Assembly: GCA_036362985.1 (NCBI GenBank)
Contig: JAYGXS010000003.1
Coordinates: 41,891,128 to 41,955,127 of the forward strand
Direction of reading: 5' to 3'
DNA length: 64,000 nucleotides
Source of the DNA: Ligula intestinalis
Taxonomy: Eukaryota; Platyhelminthes; Cestoda; Diphyllobothriidea; Diphyllobothriidae
Shown: positions 21,631-32,199 of the stretch, in pieces
How positions within the stretch are numbered: position 1 is the stretch's first letter
Layout: every line of letters starts with the position of its first letter
Made by a program: the position numbers and the translations under genes
Notes under the pieces: model-generated
What the model was told of the DNA's origin: nothing
Seen by the model: the letters and a program-made list of their open reading frames with translations, nothing else
Database searches by the model: none

Positions 21631-22111
21631 GTAGGAGCCTACTTCGCTGACTCATCCTGGCTTCGTTGCCAAAAGTCGCGAAAGTGCAGTGGCTACGCGC
21701 GCCGGCTAAACTATTACGCACTGTGTCTGCCTTTGTTCGCCGCGAACTCGGCAACCATCGCGCGAGATAGGGACTCCTCCACTGGTGTCTGTCCTTGGCG
21801 TTCACCAATCACCATCAAAGCCATCAGACAGACAAAAGTCTTCGGCGACTGACGTTGGAGTCACTCGGCCTTCCGCCTCGGCTCGAGAAGAACGCGACGC
21901 TGCAGTGCCCTCTCACGGTGCTGATGGTCGAACTCAACGCCAGGCCGAGTCAACCACTTTTCTACTGACTATTCTCCTACTTGTTCTGTACAGAATATAA
22001 CCTTCTCCTACTTGGGTTCTCCAAGACTTCTCTATCATATACTAAGGGACTGGGCCTGGAAGATCGCAGTAGTTAGGCTTTAACCGGCGTAGCCTTAACT
22101 CTTTTGCGATA
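21631..22111 (+). mobile_element. Repeat R copy 1, 481 bp, inserted in the RTE-like LINE
   Basis: This stretch aligns along its length with the reverse complement of 30720-31200, also 481 bp. Shared words include CCAATCACCATCAA, GGGCCTGGAAGATCGCAG and TTTGCGATA. AGTCT flanks it on both sides (21626-21630 and 22112-22116), a 5-bp target duplication. No protein is encoded. It may be a solo LTR (TGTAGG at its left edge) or a short non-autonomous element. Confidence 0.8.
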
Positions 22112-22118
22112 AGTCTAT

Positions 22119-22800
22119 CTAGTTTGCCGTTCGACCATCGTTTGAATACCATATTAGCAACTGCCGATGGGGGTGTTGAAAACGAGTGTTATTAACGACG
22201 AGATGGTTATAGTCAGCAAATGTTACCAATCGTTCTCCACCGTCGCAACGTTGGTCCAGTCCGTATTTTCCGATGATGTATCTCGTGGTCTCATCACACG
22301 GGCTAGTCGTGGCATACCAGTCTCCGGTGACGAAGAGCAACTCTCTAGGGGGTATCCTGGCCACTGCAGCTGGTAGGCATTCATAGAATTCAATCTTAAC
22401 TGTTTTATCCGCTTGCAATGTTCGGGCATAAATGGCAACCACAGAAATATTTGCTATGGTGCCTTTGAAGTGGGCTGTGGCAATCCGCTCTGAGGTAGGC
22501 TCAAAAGCTAAGAGAGCGTTATGCACCTTTGTTGTCATGGCTATTGCCAACCCATGCAGTCCTGTGTTCGTTTGTGGTCCATTGTGGAGGAGCACGTACT
22601 CAGCATCCTCTTATAGGACCTTGATTTCTCTCGTTCCAGAGTCTTGGAGACGAAATTCTGTCAGACAGGTAACGTCTGCCTTATAGTCCCACATGCGCGT
22701 GCTACAAGTGCTTGACGTCCGGCATTAAGCAATGTCCGCACATTCCAGCAACCGATGTTCAAGCTTTGTCGCGAATTTAAGGTACTGGACTGAATATTTG
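22119..22800 (-). pseudogene. RTE-like LINE: apurinic-type endonuclease
   Basis: The minus-strand frame 22595-22119 reads LLHNGPQTNTGLHGLAIAMT, SERIATAHFKGTIANISVVA, TGDWYATTSPCDETTRYIIG (where active elements have a GDWNA active-site block) and NNTRFQHPHRQLLIWYSNDG. This is an exonuclease-endonuclease-phosphatase domain of the RTE kind, also known from ruminant Bcnt/CFDP2 proteins. Upstream, 22790-22600 has WNVRTLLNAGR-like and CLTEFRLQDSGTREI remnants. The Asn of GDWNA is replaced by Tyr (GDWYA), a probable loss of activity. The frame to the RT is interrupted by a 481-bp insertion. Confidence 0.85.
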
Positions 22801-22834
22801 ACATTTCGGACACCAGATGACCAAGCTTCTACTC

Positions 22835-23770
22835 CGGGTTGTTTTCGTGAAGAAACCCACCATAACCAGAACGGACCGGACACCTTAAGGAGGCCAGGCT
22901 GCGGTCTCGTGTAAGTAGAAACCTAAGCGGTCGACCGGGTAAGCAGTAAGTGTTGGCCAGGGTTTTTTGAGGTGCAAATATTGCCTTTTAATCTTAGCTG
23001 TGAACACATGGAAGGAAAGTAGTTACCAGAGTAAGGCAATAGGTTGTCTGCATAAAGTATAGGTGCCCGAGAAAGGTAGGCGCGGAAGCTGTCAGAAAGT
23101 TGCTTAACGGTGTGTTGGTCAGTTAGTCCATGACATTTGCCCGAAGGCGGAACGTGAAGACCTCTGTGGGAATGTGCCTTTTGAGGGCCGACCCAAGAAC
23201 GTGTTAAACCATATAGAAATTGGGGGAGCAACTGGAGGCGCGAAAGCGTCCGTGAAGGCTTGAAATCCGGGATATTTTCGTTAAGAAATCAACCATCAAG
23301 AGACAGGACATGGACACCTTCAACCACGGTAGGCTACGGTCCCGTATTGCTGGCAAATACCACGGTCGAAGGGATTACAACTTAGGGTTGGCAAGATTTT
23401 TTTGCGGTGCAATGGTTGACCTTTTAACCTTAGATTTGTACGCATGGACAGAAAACATTTAGCAGAAGGAAACAATAGGCACTGTTAATAGGGGATAGGT
23501 GCCCGAGAAAGGGAGGCACGGAACAAGTGGATACTAACACGGTTGATGGTCTATCCAGTAAAGGCGGGTAAGGTCTGATGCGGTGCGAAGATCGGTCTTT
23601 AACCTAAGCTTTGTACCCATGGGCGTCCCTCTGTCGAAGTGTGCTTAATAAGGGTCGACCCTAGAACGCGTTCCAGCATGTAGCAATTGGCAGGGGCGAA
23701 AGCTAGTGAGAAAGGTTATCTGAAGGCTGCAACTGTGGGCTCTTTCATTAAGAAGATTAACGACTCATCC
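22835..23770. repeat. Degenerate tandem repeats upstream of the RTE-like endonuclease
   Basis: Two to three diverged copies of a several-hundred-bp unit. Landmarks recur: TTTTCGT-AAGAAA near 22843, 23278 and 23745; TAGGTGCCCGAGAAAG near 23061 and 23495; GGGTCGACCC-like and CCTTTTAA-CTTAG words. They sit where the LINE's 5' untranslated region would be. Copy borders are not sharp by eye. Confidence 0.6.
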
Positions 23771-23887
23771 CTCAAGCATTCTAGCCCATTCGCCCGTAGG
23801 TGGCAAGAGGATCGATATGGCCGTACGCACGCCAACGAATGAAAGGTAAATCAGTGTACACGAAAGCTTAAGCGTAATTGTAATATA

Positions 23888-24013
23888 TTTATTATAACCG
23901 CCTACTTACAAATTTTCAGTAGCCCTTTTTGGTCTCCTTTCTGTCTTAACTCGAAAGCGGGAGTGAGGTAAGAAAGAGCTACTGAGCATTTGTAAGTAGG
24001 CGGTTATAATAAA
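23888..24013. repeat. 126-bp foldback (36-bp arms, 54-nt loop)
   Basis: TTTATTATAACCGCCTACTT starts the left arm (23888-23923). The right arm (23978-24013) is its reverse complement with two mismatches over 36 bp. A transcript would form a long stable hairpin. No coding role is seen. Confidence 0.93.
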
Positions 24014-25009
24014 CAAACTCATATCTGGATCCCACGAAGAACGCTTACCCTCTCTTCTTTTAAAACCTGTTAAATACAAAAATCTATTTTCCTTCATTAT
24101 TTTTCTCATTTTACGAGCAGCTTTCTCCATGACTTCCAGGAAAGACCATCGGGAATTTACGATACCGGCTTCATTCAAATCATGGAAGTCATATGGACAT
24201 CGCTGCCAACAGATAGCCCCGCTCAGTTGGTGCGATCAGATGAGGCCAAACGCGGTCATGGTCATGTCTATTTTACAGAAATATCCGGAAATTCTCGTAA
24301 TGGTTTAAATGACCACCTTCACGAAAAAACTTATTGTGTTTATATAAATAAACAACAATTCAGAAGGAGAAAGGGCGTTCACTGAAAGAGTTTTATTTTC
24401 ATCTGACGTTTCGGGTAGTTATCTCATCTTTCCACCTCCAGAGAGTGAATACTCTCACTCCTGGCTCTCGCTATAAGCCACTCCCTTCTTCTGCGTGCGT
24501 AGTCTACCAGTTCAATTTAAACCGCTCTGTGTAGCTCGCCTCTTTAGTTGGTAGCTGCGCACCGCACCAACTTCAGATAAAAATAAACCTCTCCCGGTGA
24601 ATGCCCTTGCTCCTCCTGACGTAACATCTAGGAATTGAATTTTCACTACTATTACAAACAACAATTAATTTAGAAAATCCCAAGAAACCTCACAAATTGA
24701 CCATAGTGATTGATCTGTATTCACTGATACCAAATAACAACATGGCGTCAAATCGCCTAATTAGACACCACATTATTGTTTTGTTTTTGGTCAGTGTCGC
24801 AGTCTTATCCGGCTTACGTTTGTGCTCCCTTTGATATGTTATTCTGCGTCTATTTATTCTGCACTATATTTTACTGCATTACGTTTTGCTATTAGTGATT
24901 TATTATACGTTTATTAAGGTATAAACAGGTCTATTAGCCAATTATCACTTCTACTGCCTAAAAAATCAGGTATTCCGTTCATGTATGATTTTTTTGTCCG
25001 TGGGTAGCA
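24014..25009. other. No gene recognised; possible PLE-type 5' sequence on the minus strand
   Basis: On the minus strand, ACCCGAAACGTCAGATG followed by AAAATAAAACTC at 24412-24385 resembles motifs common in PLE untranslated regions. About 35 bp near 24106-24150 (minus) also matches 28972-29012 (plus). No protein domain was found. Confidence 0.4.
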
Positions 25010-25448
25010 ATGGTAAAACGTAAGCATTACGGTTTTCACTCGAGCACTATATTCCAGCGGATTTTACGCCAGGGAAAGGCATATGATGCTGAGACGGGGG
25101 AGCCTTCTGTTCTCTCAACGTCGTCGGTGGTAAATCAATCACCAGAATTGTAAATGTCCGAACTAAGCCCGAAACTTTCGATGAGTAGGAGTTTTGTGAT
25201 GGTTCTTTACTAGAAGATATAGAAACCCCAGCAAGTGATCAGACAGTGGACACGGTGGGAGGCAGGTGCTTCTTGGTTGAGTTGCAGGAATTCTGCTTGA
25301 AGTGGAAAATTTCACTGTCTTTTACGAAGGACTTGTTCCAACTAATGCCTCTCGAACATCCAGAGCAACCCGAAGACTAAAGGGCGTTGTTACAAACGCC
25401 TGGAGCTTGAACTAGCAAGGCCCTAGCGGAAGGAGCTTATGCTCATTT
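25010..25448 (+). pseudogene. CACTA-K: N-terminal part of a CACTA-like transposase
   Basis: ATG at 25010 opens a basic N-terminus (MVKRKHYGFHSSTIFQRILR). After frameshifts it reads an acidic stretch (DGSLLEDIETPASDQTVDTV), then LVELQEFCLKWKISLSFTKD and RALLQTP, and finally EGAYAH at the right edge. This corresponds to the family pattern LR-WA-KHNIS-----LLKIL, ARTLL-TP and GG-YHFG of animal CACTA/EnSpm-like transposases, the same protein as CACTA-L. Gypsy G is inserted at 25448, and the reading resumes at 31310. Stops and shifts make it a pseudogene. Confidence 0.75.
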
Positions 25449-25819
25449 TGTTGGGTGCATGCAGCCAGCGGCCGCGCTCAGAGCAGGTTATCGATCGGCC
25501 TACACCAGGCGATCGCATACAGGCAATCAAGCAATCAATAATGCAAACTTTAAACTGCATTCAGCCGCTGAGACAGCCATTCGTTCCGGTAGTCAAGCCT
25601 GAACAGAAGCTGATTGGCTCGATGGACCTAGCTTAAACTCGTTTGGTTGACCTAAATATGTTGTATCTTTTACCCTCAACGGCTTGTGCAGACTTGCTTA
25701 AAGTGCTTGTCTGACTAAACGCACTTTCTCTGGCCGACTGGTCTTTTCTCTGTCCTCTCGTACGGGCCCATTCGTTCAGCGTTCGTGTTAATTAGAAGTA
25801 CCAGGAGCGGGTCTTAACA
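25449..25819 (+). repeat. Gypsy-G 5' LTR
   Basis: 371 bp, TGTT...AACA ends. The downstream TGGTGACGCAGG at 25822 is a primer-binding-site candidate. Confidence 0.92.
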
Positions 25820-25844
25820 ATTGGTGACGCAGGTTTTTCACTCC

Positions 25845-26723
25845 ATGATGGAGGAATTGTGTGTGATCTTGAAGTTAATGTTACAACAGCAGCTGAAGCT
25901 GATGGAAACCCTCACCACCAAGCTATCCACTTCGCCTAAAAGCTAATCGATTTCTTCTGGTGGCTCACAATCCGTCGATTCCATCGCCAGCAGCATCACC
26001 GAATTCTTATATGACACGCAGGCCCATGTTACTTTTGACTCCTGGTTCAAACGATACAAGGATTTATCCTCTGTCGATCTGGCTGCCCAGGAAAATGCAT
26101 GGAATGTACGACTCCTCCTTCGCAAACTGGGTCCTGCCAGGCACGAACGTTATGCCAACTTCATCCTGCCGAAGAACCAACGAGACATTGACTTCGCGGA
26201 CACGCTGAAGACGTTGTCGCAGATTTGCGGTGAGCAGACATCACTGTTAAACACCCAATTCCAGTACCTCCAGCTGTGCAGCCGGGATCCCGACGATTTC
26301 ATCACGTATGCCGGCATTGTGAATCGCGAGTTTGGGTGTTTTTAACTCCGCTCTCGCACACAAGACCAGTTTAAATGCCTTATTTTCATCTGCGGCCTCC
26401 ACTCCCCCAAGTATGCCGACAGCCGGACAAGTCTTTTGTCCAACGTGCAACAGAGCAGCCCACTTACCCTCCAAGAGCTGGCTGCAGAATGTCAAGCACT
26501 TATAAATCTCAAGCACGATTCGGCTATGGGTTCAGTCAATGCAGTCGCAGCAGATAAGCCACCTTCAGTTTCGCGGAGCAAGCAAGCCCCCAAGGCGAAA
26601 TCACCACCCTTTCTTTGTCAGCGCTGTGGTGCGTGTCATTTCCATCGGTACTGCACGTTTCAGCAACATCGCTGCCAGAAATTTTCCCAGGTGGGGCACC
26701 GTGATGGGTTCTGCCAATCCTAA
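25845..26723 (+). pseudogene. Gypsy-G Gag
   Basis: One frame from ATG 25845 with stops TAA at 25944 and 26343 and at the end. It has LMLQQQLKLMETL, a capsid block (VTFDSWFKRYKDLSSVDLAA, RLLLRKLGPARHERYANFIL, YAGIVNREFG) and two C-terminal zinc knuckles. The first is CQRCGACHFHRYC (C-x2-C-x3-H-x4-C). The second is CQKFSQVGHRDGFC, in which the second Cys is now Phe. Gag packages the element RNA into particles. Double knuckles and this capsid type fit the Mag/K02A2.6-like clade. Confidence 0.88.
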
Positions 26724-26786
26724 ACTCCTGTAGACAAGCCTTCGCCTGCCAATTCCAATCAAAATCGTCGCTTTAACCCAAAAAGC

Positions 26787-28554
26787 ATGTCGAAGACACA
26801 GACTATCGGAAATTCTCTGAGTCCGTCGGCCAAATTCCATTTGAACACAGCTGATTGCCGGACGTTTGTTGGTCTACTTTTCAAAAGCCGCACAGTTTGC
26901 CTACAACTGAACACCGCTTCAGATATCATAATCATCTCTGAGACTCTCTGGCAGTCACTTGGCGCCACCACAATGCAGCAGACTTCTCAGTCCGCCACAA
27001 GTGCGTGCGGTGGCCTTGTTCAGTTAGTGGCAAATGCAATACTGTGTCTCCTTCCGCGACACTAACATCACTGCTACCTGCTACATTACCAGATCTAATC
27101 TCAGTCTTCTTGGTCTCGACTGGATTGACCAACTTGGATTGGTTGATTTGCTGCTCCGCCCTGTTTGCAGTTAAGTGCAGATTCCTGCTGCACCTGCACT
27201 CGCCAAGTGCATTCTCCAGCGGTTTGCTTCAGTGTTCCAAGACGACCTTGATCGTTGCACACACAGGCAAGCCGTGATTCATCTCTGTCCTGGAAGTCCA
27301 CCAGTCTCCCGCTCAAAGAGACTAGTTCCATATGCAGTGCTGCCTCTTGTCGATGCTAAACTGAAGCGCCTGGATGAACTTGGAGTCCTGACACCTGTGT
27401 CTTACTCCGCCTGGGCTGTCCCCATTGTTGTGGTCAAGAAGCCGAACATTTCCACCGGTCTCAACGCCGCTCTGACGCCAAACTGCTATCCATTGCCGGT
27501 CCCCGCTGACCTGTTTACCTTGCTGAATGGTGGCACTTGCTTTGGATCTGGCTTATGCATACTTGCAGATCGAGGTCGCTCCAGAGTCGCGTAAATTGCT
27601 GATAGTAAACACACACCGCAGTCTGTTCCAGTAAACCAGGCTGCCCTTTGGTGTCAAAACCGCTCCGGCCCTGTTCCAGCACACTATGACTGGGTACCTG
27701 GACGACATCATCAGCATGGGTCGCCCTCCGACTGAGCTCCAAGACCGAGTGTGCGCAGTACTTGAAAGCGTGCAGGAATATGGCTTCCGATTGCGGACCG
27801 ACAATTGTCAATTTTTCCTCAAGTCCATCAAATACCTCGGTTTCATCTTTGATGTCACTGGTCGCCATCCAGATCCCGAAAATATTCGTGCCATCCATCG
27901 GATGCCTGCACCTAAGGATTTGTCACAACTTCGATCGTTTCTTGGCCTGATCAGCTACTATAGCGCATTCCTACTGTCGCTGCACGACTTACGAATCCCG
28001 CTCAACCGTCTACTACAAAAGGATGCTCCCTTGGGCTGGTCCCCCGACTGTGAAAAGGCTTTTGTCGATCTGAAGTCGATGCTGAGTTCAGATCTGCTGC
28101 TCACCCGACAGTGCCGATCGTCGTTGCTGCAGACGCCTCCAATCATGGCGTTGGTGCCGTCATTTCGCATACTTTCCCTGACGGGTCCGAAATGGCGATA
28201 ATTCACGCATCCCGAACTTTAACCCCTGCCGAGAATAACTATGGTCAAATCGAGAACGAAGACTTAGCTATCATCTGTGCCGTCAAGAAGTTCGACCAGC
28301 TGCTGTACGGTCGTCATTTCACTCTGTTGACCGACCATAAACCGTTACTGACCATCTTCGGTTCGAAAAGGGGCATCTCAGTCTGTTCAGTCAGCCGACT
28401 TCAACGATGGGCAACCATTCTTCTCGGTTACGATTTTGATGTCCGCCACTGTCGCAGTACTGACTTCGACCAGGCTGACGCCCCTTCCTGCCTTATCTGT
28501 AATCTGGAATTTACATTTGTTATCACCAGAAAGGAACTATCGATACAAACTTAG
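26787..28554 (+). pseudogene. Gypsy-G protease, RT and RNase H
   Basis: Protease: TVCLQLNTASDIIIIS, where DTASD is expected, so the catalytic Asp is Asn. [54 protein letters not shown], then after stops and a small deletion GYLDDIISMGR (catalytic), FRLRTDNCQFFLKSIKYLGF and LRSFLGLISYYSAFL. RNase H: VVAADASNHGVGAVISHTFP, ASRTLTPAENNYGQIENEDL, RHFTLLTDHKPLLTIFG. Frames change near 27590, 27680 and 28110, with a stop near 27630. The RT cannot be made as one protein. Confidence 0.9.
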
Positions 28555-28555
28555 T

Positions 28556-29012
28556 TTCATAAAAAAAATTCGAAACGAATATGACAATGTGCGCAGATAA
28601 ACGTACAAATTTGTAATAATGTCAGCAGAAATAGTCCTTTTAGGGCAATATTTGGCCATGTTTTGTAGTTAATGGTGAACTTAAAACTATAGGCCGTTAA
28701 AAAACTGGTACAGTAAAAATGGAGGGAGAGCTCAGCGGACCTCCATTTGCAAAAAGCGTGTAAGAGAAAAAACTGCTTACGAAGATAAGACAGAGCAGTA
28801 GAGTAGAAATCAGAGAAGGAACTCTCATGATGGTAAGTAGGCAACGAAACGGCAGCAGTTAAGGCTGAGTACGTCCACGTGACTTCGTTTGATTGAGCGG
28901 TGGTTAATGGAGACATCAAGGTTTCCGGGGACACGAGGCAAAGAAAAATAACTCCAAGAAAATCTCTTAAATTTCCAATGGTCCTTTCTGGGAGTCATGG
29001 AGAAAGCCGCTC
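28556..29012 (-). mobile_element. ~450-bp insertion between gypsy-G RNase H and integrase, probably a LINE 3' end
   Basis: Gypsy homology stops near ADAPSCLI and resumes at SEEDTVIAAF. The intervening sequence shares words with the 3' region of LINE E (GTAGGAGAAAAAACTGCTT at 50311 versus GTAAGAGAAAAAACTGCTT near 28760, and TTTTAGG nearby). I infer a severely 5'-truncated minus-strand LINE of the E family. Confidence 0.55.
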
Positions 29013-30428
29013 ATCAGAAATCCGAGGAAGATACTGTGATTGCTGCTTTTTTGATTGAGGACGGAGTGCGCCATCAGCTTTCGGATGCCATTCAAAGCAT
29101 TCCTGTAGCTGCCGCCGACATACGACGCGCTACCAAACAGGATCCCGTGCTTCGACAAGCTATCTCCTATGCGCAAACCAGTTGGCCCACCTCTACCCTC
29201 ATAGGCGATCTTCATCAGATTTTCCTGCGTCGAGCATCGATGTCTGGGGTGGATTCCTGCCTCATGTTTGCAGACCATGTGGTCATCCCTCTTTCACTTC
29301 GACCTTTTGTGCTACGTCAGTTTCATGCTGCTTATTCTGGTACCAGTCGAGTGAAGTCCATTACTCACAGTTTTGCCTCCTGGCCGGGTATTGACAGCGA
29401 TATCAACGATCTCGTGCACGCTGTTCCCATTGTCAACAAGCTGCCAAAATGTCCACTCGTCAACCGCCAGTATCATGGCAAACTTCGGGTACGTCTTGGT
29501 CTCGTGTGCACATCGATTTTGCTGGCCCACTCGACGGTGTCACTTACCTAGTCGTGGTTGACGCCTACTCAAAGTGGCCAGAGATTTCACCGCTGAATCC
29601 GACATCCACCTCTACCACTATCGTCTTCCTACGGCGCATCTTCAGCCAGCACGGCCTACCGGATGTTCTGGTGTCGGATAGTGGCTCGCAATGTACCTCA
29701 TCGATCTTTGAGGATGTCTGTCGCCAACACTAAATCCAGCATCTGCGCTCCCCGCCTTACCATCCCAATCAAACTGTCAGGCGGAACGCTTTGTTGACAC
29801 CCTCAAAAGAGATCTTTTGAAAGCTCGTGGGTAGAAAACTATGGATGAGATACTCCAGGCATTCCTGTTCTTTTGCAGGAACACCCCTAACGTGGTGTCT
29901 CTTGGTAGTGTCTACACCACAGAAGTCTTAATGGGGCGAAAAACTTCGAACGAAGTTTCACGCCCTGCTGCCTACTAATCTGCCGTCCTCACAGCCACTT
30001 TCACCTGTCTTTCGTGGCAAATCTCCGTCGGAAAGCAGGTCTTTGTTCGTGACTATTGAGCAGGGCTTCCAGACTGGATTGAGGGGACGATAACAGCACA
30101 CAGAGGCAGCATGCTGTTTGACGTCTTTGTCGGTTACGACCGCTGGATTCGTCACCACAATCAGGTCAGACAGCGGCAGTGCAGCAATCCAACCGGACTT
30201 GAATCAGGCGTTTCATTCCTTCTCGACATCCTGCTGGACACCTTTGCCATTCCAGCGGACCAGTCAGTTCCCGAATTGACTCCTGCAGCCCCTTCGGATG
30301 TACCGCTTTCGGAACCAGCTCCTGACCCCACACCAGTAGACCTGAAATCGCCCACAACACGGCGGGCTTACCGTGCTCATCAAAGACCGCAGCGCATACA
30401 GGTCAAACTATGGCATAAACGGTATTGA
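29013..30428 (+). pseudogene. Gypsy-G integrase
   Basis: It begins SEEDTVIAAFLIEDGVRHQL, then RRATKQDPVLRQAISYAQTS and PFVLRQFHAAYSGTSRVKSI (where the zinc-binding HH is expected). A shift near 29450 leads to the core: VHIDFAGPLDGVTYLVVVDA (first D), HGLPDVLVSDSGSQCTSSIF (second D), and after a stop the QAERFVDTLKRDLLKARG block (E). The tail 30111-30428 reads MLFDVFVGYDRWIRHHNQVR and ends in a basic segment. Stops and two frameshifts make it dead. Confidence 0.88.
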
Positions 30429-30445
30429 CAGACTGGAAGGGGAGG

Positions 30446-31304
30446 TGTTGGGTGCATTCAACAAGAGGCCGCATTCACAGTGGGCTATCGATTGGCCTAC
30501 ACGAAGCGAGTTGATACAGACAAGAAAGCAATCAATGATCGAAAATTTATACTGCATTCAGCTGCTCAGTCACAGCCAATCGTTCCGGTAGCCAAGCCAG
30601 AAGAGAAGCTGATTGGCTCTACGGACCTTGCTTACAATCGTTTGCTGTCCTAACTATGTTGTAAATTTTACCCTTAGCGACTTGTGCTGACTTGCTTAAA
30701 GTGCTTGTCTGAGTAAGCGTATCGCAAAGTGTTCAGGCTACAAAGGTTTAATCCTTACGGCTGCGATCTTCCAGGCCCGTTTCCTTAAGGGATGAGAGAA
30801 GTCTTGGGAAAGGCAGATTGTTAGGAATAGTTTATTCTGCAGAAGGATAGAAGAATAGTTAGGAAGAAGGTTTATTTGGTCCGGCGTTGCGTTCACCGTG
30901 AGGGCTGTGAGAGCGCAGCAACGTCAAGGTGTCTGCCCTACTCAAGGGCGGAATGCCGAGTTAATTCTGGCGTCAGTAATTGGGGGCGGCCTCCGAATCC
31001 TCACTTTGCCTCGCTGCCTTGATGGTGATTGGTTGGGCCGCACGAAGGTACACACTGGCGAGGGCGGTATGTTTATCGTGCACCAGTTTGCACTGGTTGG
31101 AGACAGGCCGAAAAGTACATTTGCGCATGGTCATATGCTCTGAGTGACCTTGTCTGTGGCGTCAAGAGTTACGTGGGCGTCGAGCAGAAGTGACCACTAC
31201 GAACGCACTCTCTCTGGCCGACTGGTCTTTTCTCTGTCTCTCTCGTACGAGCCCTTTGGTTCGGCGTTCGTGTTAATTAGAAGTACCAGGAGTGGTTCTT
31301 AACA
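30446..31304 (+). repeat. Gypsy-G 3' LTR interrupted by repeat R
   Basis: Preceded by the polypurine tract CTGGAAGGGGAGG (30433-30445). LTR sequence runs 30446-30719 and resumes at 31201-31304. Confidence 0.9.
30720..31200 (-). mobile_element. Repeat R copy 2, 481 bp, inside the gypsy-G 3' LTR
   Basis: Same length as copy 1 at 21631-22111 and its reverse complement. The unoccupied site is seen in the gypsy-G 5' LTR (GACTAAACGCAC at about 25713). The flanks AAGCG and GAACG are compatible with a short, now imperfect, target duplication. Contains AATAAA on the minus strand. Confidence 0.82.
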
Positions 31305-31309
31305 CATTT

Positions 31310-31640
31310 GGGCCTGCTTGATGAACTGCTAAATAGCCGTTGAACGAGTATTGCCGAAAAGTGCGTTTAACTGCACCTTGACGGAATGAAGCTTTTAAAT
31401 GGTTATGCTCAATGCCTGTGGCCAATCCTTGCGCGGGTTTGGCACTCGTTTGTTCGAAAGCCCTTCGTTGTTGAAGTGTTCTGTGGTTTCGGCAGACCAA
31501 ATCTGTTGAACCTCTTCCTGGAAGATTGTGTCTGCGAGTTGAAAGAACTTCTTGCTCGTGGCCTGCGTGATCAAAATGCAGATAACGTCGTTAAGGTGCA
31601 CCTAGCCAATATTATCTTCAACACTCCTGCACGCGCTTAA
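31310..31640 (+). pseudogene. CACTA-K: transposase middle part, after gypsy G
   Basis: Across the removed insertion the sequence continues from GAYAHL to GLLDELLN, then LHLDGMKLLNGYAQCLWPIL, KPFVVEVFCGFGRPNLLNLF, LEDCVCELKELLARG and IIFNTPARA before TAA at 31638. The matching blocks in CACTA-L are EHFWPVLGRIIEPF, DIFVVGVYFGRGKPSDVQFF and IICDAPARAF. The CDAPAR motif is thus damaged to FNTPAR. The exact in-frame rejoining at the CATTT duplication is strong evidence that this was one gene before gypsy G inserted. Confidence 0.82.
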
Positions 31641-32002
31641 GAACGACAAATTATAGCTTACAATGGCTTTTACGCATGTGAAAGTTATGCTGTACTCTAT
31701 ATTCAATTTCAACCACTACAGGTGTTGTCATAAGGACAAACATCGAGCAAACCAAATGACACTTCTATTGTGCAGTGGGCGGCTAGGAAACGACTAGTCT
31801 TTTAGATTACAAGGGCAGTCCGTTCCTGGATTTTCAAACGGACATGATTTCCATAATTCCACTTGCCTATATGCATATCGTCTGCCTAAGTGTCATGCGT
31901 AGATTGCTGCGTTTGTGGTATTCGGGACAATACGAGTCTGCGGTGTCCTCGAACGCTTGAACGCATCCCATATGGTTTATACCATTAATTTTCTTTTGCA
32001 GA

Positions 32003-32101
32003 TGCGAACGCAGACTTACGTCTGACTCAGAAGACGATGACCATCCGCAGCATAGACCGATGCAGCCGCCCGATACGACAACGCCACTTGAAATGCTACA
32101 G
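32003..32101 (+). pseudogene. CACTA-K: possible ORF2 exon
   Basis: A TTTTCTTTTGCAG acceptor and an ACAGTAAGC donor bound an open stretch reading CERRLTSDSEDDDHPQHRPM and then QPPDTTTPLEML. The Ser/Asp-rich content resembles the exon PQESSSDSGSVV of CACTA-L. Function unknown. Confidence 0.5.
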
Positions 32102-32199
32102 TAAGCCTAATTGCTACCTATATTTTGTAAGCCTTGTACAGAGGCCAATGTGCCACATCTATTCATGACCACTTCGAGTAGGCCAAAGCAATCTACCCC

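Larger units (their letters stand above)
25449..31304 (+). mobile_element. Gypsy-G: Mag/K02A2.6-like Ty3/gypsy element inserted in CACTA-K
   Basis: 5' LTR 25449-25819 (371 bp, TGTTGGG...TTAACA); 3' LTR 30446-31304, which carries the 481-bp repeat R, leaving about 378 bp of LTR. The target duplication is CATTT (25444-25448 and 31305-31309). Between them lie Gag with two zinc knuckles, protease, RT, RNase H and integrase, all broken. A second insertion of about 450 bp sits between RNase H and integrase. Confidence 0.94.

Noticed and set aside
21617..21808. Minus-strand frame of 63 codons as part of the RTE-like LINE protein
   Set aside because: It lies within repeat R copy 1, which interrupts the LINE, so it is not LINE coding sequence.
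24380..24420. CGAAACGTC motif as a functional ribozyme or promoter
   Set aside because: No CUGANGA element in a suitable place. It only resembles untranslated parts of PLEs.
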